A stretch of DNA of 7,989 nucleotides from Verrucomicrobiota bacterium (GTDB taxonomy: Bacteria; Verrucomicrobiota; Verrucomicrobiia; Limisphaerales; JAEYXS01), in contig JAJNBN010000193.1 of NCBI GenBank assembly GCA_021156225.1, positions 1 to 7,989 of the forward strand. Direction: 5' to 3'. A program made the translations under genes and the position numbers. The number at the start of each line of letters is the position of its first letter. Positions within the stretch are counted from its first letter, which is position 1. Below the pieces are notes generated by a model that worked only from the letters and a program-made list of their open reading frames with translations, was not told where the DNA came from and did not search any database. This document shows positions 1 to 6,736 of the stretch, piece after piece.

Positions 1-378
1 TCACCTGCTGGCACAGTCACTTTGAGGGGCACGCCCATCAACCTGCCCTCTGCTGAACAATATCTATCGGCAGGTATAGAATTTCAGGGAGAATGGCCCG
101 CAATTTTCGAGTTGTGCCGTTACCTCGCCCATCACCATCGGGATCAGGTTCTCGCTACCACATCTGAAAGACGCGTCAGTGTTCCACCGGAACTGAAGGA
201 AATTCTTGTGCTGGAAGACTGGCACCATCCTGACGTCTGCCCTGGAGAGCTTCCCAGTGAAACAGAAACCTTTCGCGAATTGGCCGAAGTGCTCGCCAGG
301 GGTGATCTTTCTCATTACCGCTCTGCCGAGCCCTGCAACACCCACTGGAGACATTGGCCTGAGGGCGGCACACTATGA
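1..378 (+). CDS. Hypothetical protein, 5' end outside window
   Basis: I do not recognise the family with confidence. The reading frame is open from base 1. A TTG at 22 could serve as a start, but it has no ribosome-binding site before it and sense-like residues precede it, so I read the gene as cut by the window edge. The visible 125 residues are soluble. They begin with an alpha-helical stretch (LPSAEQYL, then EWPAIFELCRYLA) and continue with a conserved-looking block, EDWHHPDVC then GELPSETETF, followed by FRELAEVLARGD. There is no signal peptide, membrane segment or enzyme motif. Its stop overlaps the next small ORF by four bases, and more small same-strand genes follow. That setting resembles immunity-gene arrays of polymorphic toxin systems, but nothing in this protein proves the role. 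Confidence 0.65.
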   Translation, partial: SPAGTVTLRGTPINLPSAEQYLSAGIEFQGEWPAIFELCRYLAHHHRDQVLATTSERRVSVPPELKEILVLEDWHHPDVCPGELPSETETFRELAEVLARGDLSHYRSAEPCNTHWRHWPEGGTL

Positions 379-461
379 CGACTCACATACCCAAAACGAA
401 GCTGAATAAAGCACCACCGCGAACCGCCACCCTGCTGAGCCGTTGGGCGGAATCTGATTAA
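375..461 (+). CDS. Small ORF, 28 codons, coupled to upstream gene
   Basis: An ATG sits in an ATGA overlap with the stop codon of the preceding gene, the usual arrangement for translational coupling. The frame runs 28 codons to TAA. The peptide is basic at the start (MTTHIPKTKLNKAPPR) and ends LLSRWAESD. It is too short for a domain and I recognise no family. It may be a real small protein, the remnant N terminus of a degraded gene in this cassette, or chance. No ribosome-binding site of its own is seen, so expression would depend on re-initiation. Confidence 0.3.
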   Translation: MTTHIPKTKLNKAPPRTATLLSRWAESD

Positions 462-497
462 GCCCAACCACATTTAGCCTGATATCTTTTAAGCCAC

Positions 498-806
498 ATG
501 AGCTACCACGTAAACAGACGCTGGGGTGACAGCGACGACAATCCCACAATCGAAAAGATGCGGGAAGCTTTGGCCGAGCTTGACGTAGAAGACATCGAGC
601 ACCCTGACGTGGCACTCATTCACGAGAGCGGTTGGTGTCTAGGAGCGTTTCCGAGCGGGTTACTGATTTGGGAGCACCTTGAAGGTAACGAACCAAGGCA
701 TATGCGCGACATATCCCGCGAGCGTGTGCTTGACCTGTGGCAGATGTTAGCGAAAGGAGAGTTTGCAGCCATTGAAACAGAACCTTGGAAGTCTGGATAT
801 GGGTGA
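498..806 (+). CDS. Small acidic protein, possible Imm1-like immunity protein
   Basis: This is a complete 102-residue cytosolic protein. It begins MSYHVNRRWGDSDDNP, continues with a helix (EKMREALAELD), then EHPDVALIHESGWCLGAF, a hydrophobic strand (SGLLIWE) and a helix RERVLDLWQMLAKGE, and ends ETEPWKSGYG. The layout of strands, then a long helix ending in LA-x-GE, then a terminal Pro-Trp, reminds me of Imm1-type immunity proteins of polymorphic toxin systems. That is recollection, not a profile match. The ATG at 498 is the only good start, although the bases before it (TTTTAAGCCAC) hold no clear Shine-Dalgarno sequence. Its stop lies inside the start region of the next gene, so the two are probably co-translated. 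The product is rich in Trp and acidic residues, as immunity proteins often are. Confidence 0.7.
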   Translation: MSYHVNRRWGDSDDNPTIEKMREALAELDVEDIEHPDVALIHESGWCLGAFPSGLLIWEHLEGNEPRHMRDISRERVLDLWQMLAKGEFAAIETEPWKSGYG

Positions 807-1377
807 CACCATGTGGCCTGACAAAGTGCCGCCGCAACATGAGATAGTGCGAATAGTTTCGCTCCACCGTTCACACCTCTTGCTCCCCGCGACTCAACTT
901 TATACGTTCGACCTGACGCGATGGCAATACACCTTACAAGCACTGATTGCCGATGAAGCAGTAATCTCGGCGGCGGCTCCGATTGGTGCCGTTCTCGTTC
1001 GGTTACCTCAGGGAAAAGCGATGATCCCACTTTGCGATGCAATGCGCGAGGCCTATGACATACCATTTCTTCCACTGACTGATGAAGGTATGGCCGAGGT
1101 TCCAGACAGCATCACGGCAATTGCAAATGCCATCGCGAGATCAGGCAGAGTGGTCTATGTTGAGGCGGAGTTCTTCGGTGGAGATGGCATCCAAGCTTGC
1201 GTGACATGGGGCTCAACCCTCCATCCTTCACGACCTCTCGTAGATGCCAGCGCTATCAATACAGCACTCCGATTTCTTGGCGTGGAAGTTGGAGACGACC
1301 ACCACGACGAGTTCGATGCACTAGGCGAGCATAGAGACACGGAAGATTGGTTGGGGATAGGCGATGATTCAGTCTAA
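799..1377 (+). CDS. Hypothetical protein, 192 aa, second gene of coupled pair
   Basis: I chose the ATG at 799 because GGAAG (787-791) lies seven bases before it and it overlaps the preceding stop by eight bases. A TTG at 763 in the same frame would overlap the neighbour by 44 bases and is less likely; an ATG at 811 is a weaker alternative. The protein is soluble and acidic. An N-terminal half with mixed strands is followed by VVYVEAEFFGGDGIQACVTW, then a helix AINTALRFLGVEVGDD, and it ends in DEFDALGEHRDTEDWLG. The FFGG-x-G-x-QA block followed by a 'DEFDALG...EDWL' tail looks like a small uncharacterised family I have seen as stand-alone or immunity-like genes, but I cannot name it. No catalytic motif is evident. 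Overlap with the upstream gene suggests the two act together. Confidence 0.7.
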   Translation: MGDTMWPDKVPPQHEIVRIVSLHRSHLLLPATQLYTFDLTRWQYTLQALIADEAVISAAAPIGAVLVRLPQGKAMIPLCDAMREAYDIPFLPLTDEGMAEVPDSITAIANAIARSGRVVYVEAEFFGGDGIQACVTWGSTLHPSRPLVDASAINTALRFLGVEVGDDHHDEFDALGEHRDTEDWLGIGDDSV

Positions 1378-1400
1378 GATGCAGCCTCGAAAAACTAGCT

Positions 1401-2027
1401 ATGCCCAAAGAGAGAAAAACAGACCAATACCGACGGCAACTCTGCGATTGCCTGCGCCCTTACCTGCCGGGTGAGTGGGAACTTGAGGGCGCGCCGGATT
1501 GGCGTTTTCTGCAGAGACATGATTGGGGCTACGTCGGCGTCGGACCTTCCATGTCGTTCAAGCATCTCCCGTCCACATCCGTCTTTCTCACCTTTGGAGT
1601 GAAGCATCATATCTTGGAACCTACACTTCGACACTTGGATGAGGCGGCAGGTCATAAGCCCTTGGAGACTTATCAGGTGAGTCAAACGACGGAGAACTAT
1701 GCTTTGTCCTCGGGGTGGCGTTCCGTCTTAGTGGATGACTACAATCAACCACCATATGTAGACCTGTTCCAACCGCTCATAGGTGGCGAAGGGGGCCGTC
1801 ATTTGCTGGGCCTTTTTGATCGTTTCAGTTCCCTGCACGAAATCCGTGAGTCGCTTGAGAAGAGAGATGGAGCGCTTATGATAACCGGCGCACCGAACAC
1901 AATCATTGCCATCGATCTGGCCTTGGACGACCTCGCGCACCTCAAAAACTACCGCGATACCTGCACCCCTAGGCACTTTGCCCACATGATTGACCGATCA
2001 TTGGCCGTCTTGGATGTAGCGCTGTGA
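1401..2027 (+). CDS. Hypothetical protein, 208 aa, last gene of plus-strand cassette
   Basis: This is a complete soluble protein of unknown function. The N-terminal third (YRRQLCDCLRPYLPGEWEL, WRFLQRHDWGYVGV, then TSVFLTFGVKHH) alternates helix and strand. It resembles in style the DUF4304-like and other small immunity-type proteins that read 'helix, aromatic strand, F-x-x-x-F-G', but I cannot confirm a family. The middle carries WRSVLVDDYNQPPYVDLF. The C-terminal third is helical (RHLLGLFDRFSSLHEIRESLEK, IIAIDLALDDLAHLKNY). There are no membrane segments, signal peptide or obvious active site. Only 23 bases separate it from the previous gene, so it is likely in the same transcript, although the ATG lacks a clear ribosome-binding site. 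It converges on mfd. Confidence 0.65.
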   Translation: MPKERKTDQYRRQLCDCLRPYLPGEWELEGAPDWRFLQRHDWGYVGVGPSMSFKHLPSTSVFLTFGVKHHILEPTLRHLDEAAGHKPLETYQVSQTTENYALSSGWRSVLVDDYNQPPYVDLFQPLIGGEGGRHLLGLFDRFSSLHEIRESLEKRDGALMITGAPNTIIAIDLALDDLAHLKNYRDTCTPRHFAHMIDRSLAVLDVAL

Positions 2028-2125
2028 TGGTATAACCCGCTTGAGAGACTCCACAGTTCTTGAATGCTGCGTCAGGCTTCGTCACTGCGCATCCCTTCAG
2101 CATACTATTTCGTCCTTCCTAATTG

Positions 2126-2148
2126 GCCCGCCGGTGCAACCGGCCGGC
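2126..2148. terminator. Hairpin between convergent genes, likely terminator
   Basis: An inverted repeat pairs GCCCGCCGGT (2126-2135) with ACCGGCCGGC (2139-2148) across a three-base loop. One of ten positions is mismatched. It starts immediately after the mfd stop codon when read on the minus strand and lies about 100 bases beyond the last plus-strand cassette gene. Neither strand has a strong T-run after it, so it may act as a GC-rich, Rho-assisted or bidirectional terminator, or only protect mRNA ends. Confidence 0.5.
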
Positions 2149-5100
2149 TCAGATCGCCAGTAACAGCTTCTTGATCTCATTCACCTTCGCCAGTGCCGCC
2201 TTCTTCACCAGGCGCGGGAACTTCCCGCCCAGCATGATGAAATCATTGTTCCGGGTGATCATCAGTTTGCCGTCCTTCGCCTCGATGGCCGACACCTTCC
2301 GCTCCATCGCCAGCAACTTCAATTCCGTCACCCGCAGCAACAAATCCATCGCGTCTGGCAACGGCCCAAAGCGATCTCGCAATTCCTTCCGCACCGCTTC
2401 TAGGTCCGCCTTTTCCGTCACCTCCGCGATTTTCCGATACATGTCCACGCGCTGCTGCGATTCCGGGATGTAGCTCAGCGGAATACAAGCCTGCGTCAAC
2501 CCCGGCCGCACAATCTCCACCACCTTCCCTTTCGGACGCTTCTCGCTCTCTTCTTCCTCCAGCACCTCCTCATCCTCCCCACTCGTCACCGCTTCCGCCT
2601 TCGGATTCGTATCCAAAAAGTCCAACCGCACCGGCACCTCCACACGCGGCTTCACCTTCTCACCCTTGAGCGCCGACACACTTTGCTTCAGCAACTGGCA
2701 ATACAGCTCAAACCCCACCGCCGTGATATGCCCGCTCTGCTGCGAGCCCAGCAGATTGCCCGCCCCGCGGATTTCCAAGTCCCGCATCGCGATCTTAAAC
2801 CCGCTGCCCAGCTTCGAGTATTGCTTGATCGCGCTCATCCGCTTGCGCGCATCCGTCAGCAACGACGCATGCCGCGGGATCATCAGATACGCATACGCCT
2901 GATGCTTGTAACGCCCCACGCGCCCGCGCAATTGATACAGCTCGCTCAAGCCAAACCGGTCTGCGCGATCGATGATAATGGTGTTCGCGTTGGGGATGTC
3001 CAATCCGCTCTCGATGATTGTCGTGGAGAGCAGCACATCCGCCTCGCCGTTCACGAACTTCGTCATCACCTCTTCCAGATCATCCGCATCCATCTGCCCG
3101 TGGCCCACCACGATGCGCGCATCCGGCACCAGCGCGCGCAACTTCGTCGCCATCATATCGATGGTGCTCACGCGATTGTGCAGGAAAAACACCTGCCCAT
3201 CCCGTTGCATCTCGCGCAAGATCGCGTCACGTATCAACCGCTCATCATACTGCGTCACCACCGTCTCCACCGGCAGCCGATCATGCGGCGGCGTCTCGAT
3301 GGTGCTCATGTCACGCGCCCCCGTGAGCGCCAGATGTAACGTGCGTGGGATCGGCGTCGCACTCAGCGTCAGCACATCCACCAGCTTGCGCATGAGCTTG
3401 AACTTCTCCTTGTGCATCACGCCGAACCGCTGCTCCTCATCCACCACCACCAGCCCCAAATCTTTGAAAACAATATCGTTCTGCACCACCCGATGCGTCC
3501 CCACCACGATGTCCACCGCGCCTGTCGCGAGATCCTCGATCACCTTCGCCTGCTCCCGTTTCGTGCGGAAGCGTGAGAGCAACTCCACCTTCACCGGATA
3601 ATCCGCCATGCGCTCGCGGAACGTGCGATAATGCTGCTGCGCAAGGACTGTCGTCGGCACCATGATCGCCACCTGCTTGCCCGCCATCACCGCCTTGAAC
3701 GCCGCGCGGATCGCCACCTCTGTCTTGCCGAAACCCACGTCGCCGCAGATCAAGCGGTCCATCGGCTTCGGCGCTTCCATGTCCTTCTTCGCCGCATCGA
3801 TCGCCTTCACCTGGTCCACCGTCTCTTCGTAAAGGAACGAACCCTCAAACTCCCGCTGCCACGGCGTATCCGCACCGAAGGGATACCCATCTAACGAGGC
3901 CCGCGCCGCTTGGATCGACAGCAACTCGCTCGCCAGATCGCGCACCGCATGCTCTGCGTGCTCTTTCGCCTTCGCCCAACGATTCCCGCCCAGCGTGTTC
4001 AATTGCGGCCGCGCCTTGCCCGCGCCTACATACTTGCCCACCAGATGCGCCTCCGTCACCGGCACGTAAAGCTTCGGTGGTGCCGAATCCGTCGCGCCCG
4101 CTGCATACTCGATCACCAGACACTCCTGCATCACCTCCGGCGCTTTATCCTCGCCTGGCTTCCGGCGCCCAGTGCTCAACGCCAGCACTTGGAGACCAAG
4201 ATACTTCCCGATGCCGTGCTGCAGATGCACCACGTAGTCGCCATACTCCAGCTCCGTGAAATTGATCTCCATCGCCGAGCGCGCCACCGTCGCGTGCTGC
4301 GTCTTCATGCGCCGCGGCCGCTGCACCTTGTAGCGCCCGAAGATCTCCGCATCCGTCACCACCACCAGCTTCGCCTCATCACTGAGAAACCCGCGCGACA
4401 ACGCTCCGAGATCAATCGTCACGCCCTTCAGATCCCCCAGCCCATACTCCGTCCATATCTCTTTGAAGCGCTGGCTCTCGCCATCGTTATTGCACACCAC
4501 ATGCACGCCATAACTCTGCCGCTGCCAGCGATGCAATTGCTGGAAGAACTCCCGCCGCTGCGCCTCCGCCACCTGCGTTTCCGGTGGTCGATCACCGAGT
4601 GGCCGATATGTCTCCAAACTCTCCAGCTCCAAGGTCACGTGCACCGCTTCCCCGCTGAACGAAAGAGGCAGCTCCCCAAAACAAACAATACTATTGGCCG
4701 CTCGCTGCAAGCGAGTCTCCCACTCCGCCATGTTCAGGAAGAACGGATTATCCGCGCCCAACTCCTTCACATAACTCTCGCCGTACTGCTGCAACTCCGC
4801 CGGATTCGCCAGCAACACGATCGTATCCGCGGGTAATTGATCGAAGAACGTCGCGATGCACTCAGACACCTTCGCGCCATCGCGCACCAGCCGCTTCATG
4901 ATACCCAGCTCGCCACCCGGCGGCAGCACGATCTCAGCAATCTCCTCGCGTGAGATCTGTGTGGTGGGATCGAAGTAGCGCAACGACTCCAGGTCATTGC
5001 CGAAAAATTCCAGTCGCACCGGCCACGGACACGTCAGCGGATACACATCCACAATGCCCCCGCGCAACGCGATCTCCCCGCGCTGCGTCACCTGCGCCTC

Positions 5101-5661
5101 CGGCTCGTAGCCCTGCTCCTCCAGCCACTCGATCAAATCCAGCGGATCGATCGAATCCCCGCGCTTGAAGGCCCGCGTGCACTGCTCCAGTTGCGACGCC
5201 GCCAAAGTCTTCTGCAGCAACGCCGTGATATTCGTCATCACCACCGGCGCTTCCGTGCCCGCCCGATGCCGCCGCAACGCCACCAACGTCTCCAACCGGT
5301 CACTGATCACATCCGCATGCGGCAACTTCTCCTCATTCGGCAAAATCTCCCAAGCCGGATAAAACAACGTGCGGCCAATGGCTACCCCCTCCTTCCCTTT
5401 CTTGCCCGCAACCCAATTCTCGTAATCCTGCTGAAACTGCTCCTGCACCTTCAGCGACTCCGTCACCACCACCAGTGTGCGATTCGGAAACTCCCGATGG
5501 ATCATCGCCGCCACAAACGGCATCGCGGCCTCCGCCACGCCGGCAAGCGACAATGCGCCGCCCGACCCCACATGCTCACGCAGGCCCTGCGCGGCGGGAG
5601 TCTGAGCAACGGCGCCAATCGGATCGGCCACCGCACGGAACGACGCATCACGGTCAGCCAA
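2149..5661 (-). CDS. mfd: Transcription-repair coupling factor Mfd
   Basis: Mfd recognises RNA polymerase stalled at a DNA lesion, pushes it forward and off the template by ATP-driven dsDNA translocation, and recruits UvrA for nucleotide excision repair. The 1170-residue length is normal. Residues about 30-340 form the UvrB-homology region, with its Walker A loop degenerate (GSGGALSLAG instead of GKT), as is usual for Mfd. The CarD-like RNA polymerase interaction domain is at about 468-550 (GDYVVHLQHGIGKYLGL). Translocase motifs follow: GDVGFGKTE (640-648), DEEQRFG (741-747), SATPIPRTL (768-776), TTIIESGLDIP (890-900) and QLRGRVGR (910-917). The TRG motif (RDLEIRGAGNLLGSQQSGH) is at 960-978. 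An acidic Glu-rich linker (about 1027-1045) precedes the autoinhibitory C-terminal D7 domain. Translation starts at TTG. No earlier ATG or GTG exists in frame before a TAA, and AGG lies four bases upstream; a GTG at codon 11 is an alternative. It appears to be monocistronic. Confidence 0.97.
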   Translation of the reverse strand: MADRDASFRAVADPIGAVAQTPAAQGLREHVGSGGALSLAGVAEAAMPFVAAMIHREFPNRTLVVVTESLKVQEQFQQDYENWVAGKKGKEGVAIGRTLFYPAWEILPNEEKLPHADVISDRLETLVALRRHRAGTEAPVVMTNITALLQKTLAASQLEQCTRAFKRGDSIDPLDLIEWLEEQGYEPEAQVTQRGEIALRGGIVDVYPLTCPWPVRLEFFGNDLESLRYFDPTTQISREEIAEIVLPPGGELGIMKRLVRDGAKVSECIATFFDQLPADTIVLLANPAELQQYGESYVKELGADNPFFLNMAEWETRLQRAANSIVCFGELPLSFSGEAVHVTLELESLETYRPLGDRPPETQVAEAQRREFFQQLHRWQRQSYGVHVVCNNDGESQRFKEIWTEYGLGDLKGVTIDLGALSRGFLSDEAKLVVVTDAEIFGRYKVQRPRRMKTQHATVARSAMEINFTELEYGDYVVHLQHGIGKYLGLQVLALSTGRRKPGEDKAPEVMQECLVIEYAAGATDSAPPKLYVPVTEAHLVGKYVGAGKARPQLNTLGGNRWAKAKEHAEHAVRDLASELLSIQAARASLDGYPFGADTPWQREFEGSFLYEETVDQVKAIDAAKKDMEAPKPMDRLICGDVGFGKTEVAIRAAFKAVMAGKQVAIMVPTTVLAQQHYRTFRERMADYPVKVELLSRFRTKREQAKVIEDLATGAVDIVVGTHRVVQNDIVFKDLGLVVVDEEQRFGVMHKEKFKLMRKLVDVLTLSATPIPRTLHLALTGARDMSTIETPPHDRLPVETVVTQYDERLIRDAILREMQRDGQVFFLHNRVSTIDMMATKLRALVPDARIVVGHGQMDADDLEEVMTKFVNGEADVLLSTTIIESGLDIPNANTIIIDRADRFGLSELYQLRGRVGRYKHQAYAYLMIPRHASLLTDARKRMSAIKQYSKLGSGFKIAMRDLEIRGAGNLLGSQQSGHITAVGFELYCQLLKQSVSALKGEKVKPRVEVPVRLDFLDTNPKAEAVTSGEDEEVLEEEESEKRPKGKVVEIVRPGLTQACIPLSYIPESQQRVDMYRKIAEVTEKADLEAVRKELRDRFGPLPDAMDLLLRVTELKLLAMERKVSAIEAKDGKLMITRNNDFIMLGGKFPRLVKKAALAKVNEIKKLLLAI

Positions 5662-5690
5662 GTAACCTGAAAAGTGCGTGCAGAAGCCGC

Positions 5691-5728
5691 CTACGTCAAG
5701 CTGGCTGCCATGGATTTAGCCTCCCTCC
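5691..5728 (-). promoter_or_regulatory. Strong ribosome-binding site and six-codon minigene before mfd
   Basis: On the minus strand GGAGGGAGG (5720-5728), the strongest Shine-Dalgarno-like sequence in the window, is followed after eight bases by ATG (5709-5711). This opens a frame encoding M-A-A-S-L-T and a TAG (5691-5693). The mfd TTG start lies 29 bases further on, in a different frame and with only a weak site. The arrangement would suit a leader minigene that delivers ribosomes to, or limits translation of, mfd. It could also be coincidence, or mark a start displaced by an indel. This element shares the 121-base divergent intergenic region with the promoter of the plus-strand membrane-protein gene. 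Confidence 0.35.
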
Positions 5729-5782
5729 ATTTCTTCTTAACAAACCTGCCCACTTGCTGTTACTCTGCCGCTTGTAGAACCA

Positions 5783-6166
5783 ATGAACCTCACTCGCTCA
5801 AATCGCCGGGCATATCGCCAGCGAGGTGACGCTATTGTCGGTATCCTTGTCGTCCTGCTTCTGCTTGTTGCCTTTGCAGTCCTTTCTCGCAGCAAACCGA
5901 TACAAAATCTCTTCAGCAGCAACTACGCTCATTTCAACGCCGTCGCTCCCGGCTGGAGCGAAGCGCAGATTGTTGGTCTTCTCGGCAAACCCACACGTGA
6001 GCATGATGCCTCAACTCCATCTACTCATTGGATAGAACGCGGCTATCTGGAGCCCAAGCGCGGACCCACCGGCAAAGTGCTGATTTATCTGAAGGGCGAT
6101 CTAGTCTGCTATTGCTTTCTCGATAAAAAAGGCCTCGTGGAAGAAACCTTCATCGGTGGCAGTTGA
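5783..6166 (+). CDS. Single-pass membrane protein with BamE/SmpA-like tail
   Basis: This 127-residue protein has a basic N terminus (RSNRRAYRQR), one hydrophobic helix at about 17-35 (IVGILVVLLLLVAFAVL) and an outward-facing soluble domain. The positive charges before the helix predict N-terminus inside. The tail carries FNAVAPGWSEAQIVGLLGKPT (51-71), the 'F..V..G.s..qV..llG.P' pattern of the BamE/SmpA/OmlA-like fold. Strands follow (THWIERGYL, KVLIYLKGDLVCYCFLD, GLVEETFIG). BamE itself is a lipoprotein of the outer-membrane assembly complex. Here there is no lipobox cysteine, so I infer only the fold, not that job. The ATG at 5783 has no clear ribosome-binding site. It is divergent from mfd and ends just before a strong hairpin. 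Confidence 0.75.
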   Translation: MNLTRSNRRAYRQRGDAIVGILVVLLLLVAFAVLSRSKPIQNLFSSNYAHFNAVAPGWSEAQIVGLLGKPTREHDASTPSTHWIERGYLEPKRGPTGKVLIYLKGDLVCYCFLDKKGLVEETFIGGS

Positions 6167-6179
6167 TCAAAAGCAACCA

Positions 6180-6210
6180 AATCCTTCTCCCCTCGGAGGA
6201 GAGAAGGATT
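6180..6210 (-). terminator. Strong hairpin between convergent genes
   Basis: AATCCTTCTC (6180-6189) pairs perfectly with GAGAAGGATT (6201-6210). The stem continues inward with CCT/AGG around a three-base loop. The one non-matching position is C/A on the plus strand but becomes a U-G wobble on the minus strand, and a T-rich stretch (TTTGGTTGCTTTTG) follows on the minus side. It therefore fits best as the terminator of the DUF5069 gene read leftwards. It could also stop the plus-strand membrane-protein gene, whose stop codon is only 13 bases away. The purine/pyrimidine palindrome also looks like a dispersed intergenic repeat unit. Confidence 0.6.
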
Positions 6211-6250
6211 GAAGTTGCAGGATCCCTTTACCCGCCTTTCGGCGAATCCC

Positions 6251-6709
6251 TTACGCCTTCCCGCCAAACGAGCAGTGATCATCCAGGTCCAAGGCATCTG
6301 CCCAAGTGCGCACATCCTCACGTGTCTTCGTGTACTTGCCTACGTATTCGGCAAAGAACCCAAACGTCTCTGCATCACTGTCCGGCCCGCGATGCTCCTG
6401 ATGATCGCTCCACAGCGCGATCTCGTAAGCCAGGCGCTTGTGCTTCGCATTTGCCTCGATCCACGCGAGGATTTCGCCATCACCCTTACCCGCTTCCAGC
6501 TCGGCTTTCAGGGCAATCGGATCGATGCCCGTAAAGTTCACGAAATGCTGGTCCAGCGGGCAGTTGTAATGATACTCGCCGTTCTTCCCCGCGATGGTGG
6601 CGCGCCCCTTGTCCAGCATACGTGGCAGGATGGCGTAGTTTCCCAGGCGGCAGCGCATGCTGCGTGGGGGACGTTGGGTGAGGTCTGGGGCATTCACTGT
6701 ATTGCTCAT
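6251..6709 (-). CDS. DUF5069 family protein
   Basis: This 152-residue soluble protein matches what I know of the DUF5069 family along its whole length. The blocks are DLTQRPPRS (9-17), LGNYAILPRMLDKGRA (22-37), GKNGEYHYNCPLD (41-53), FTGIDPIALKAEL (59-71) and GKGDGEILAW (74-83), with a helical C-terminal half (residues about 90-145). The biochemical function of the family is not established, and I give none. The ATG at 6709 is the natural start because the conserved DLT block follows directly; the ribosome-binding site is poor. It lies 27 bases downstream of the Rrf2-type regulator gene on the same strand. A 21-bp palindrome in the intervening region matches the one at the regulator's own start, so it is probably controlled by that repressor. 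A strong hairpin follows it. Confidence 0.88.
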   Translation of the reverse strand: MSNTVNAPDLTQRPPRSMRCRLGNYAILPRMLDKGRATIAGKNGEYHYNCPLDQHFVNFTGIDPIALKAELEAGKGDGEILAWIEANAKHKRLAYEIALWSDHQEHRGPDSDAETFGFFAEYVGKYTKTREDVRTWADALDLDDHCSFGGKA

Positions 6710-6736
6710 GGTCGTTTCAGGTTTTATTTTCGTTGT

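Noticed and set aside
442..468. Inverted repeat GTTGGGC / GCCCAAC after the small ORF
   Set aside because: Only seven pairs with a 13-base loop and no T-run. It lies inside an apparent gene cluster, so it is not convincing as a terminator.
188..618. Shared HPDV motif in the first cassette gene and the 102-aa gene, suggesting duplication
   Set aside because: The match is four residues with no alignable flanks, too little to claim homology.
2683..3339. 218-codon open frame antisense to mfd
   Set aside because: Same antisense-shadow signature, overlapping the conserved helicase motifs of mfd.
3910..4836. 308-codon open frame antisense to mfd
   Set aside because: It lies entirely within the mfd coding region, is rich in His, Arg, Leu and Gln as expected from reading GC-rich codons backwards, and shows no domain.
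5660..5763. Operator-like half-sites AAGTAAC (5660-5666) and GTTACT (about 5758-5763) near mfd; also AGTAACAG at 2159-2166
   Set aside because: Single arms without a nearby inverted partner. Hits of this length are expected by chance, and two lie in coding sequence.
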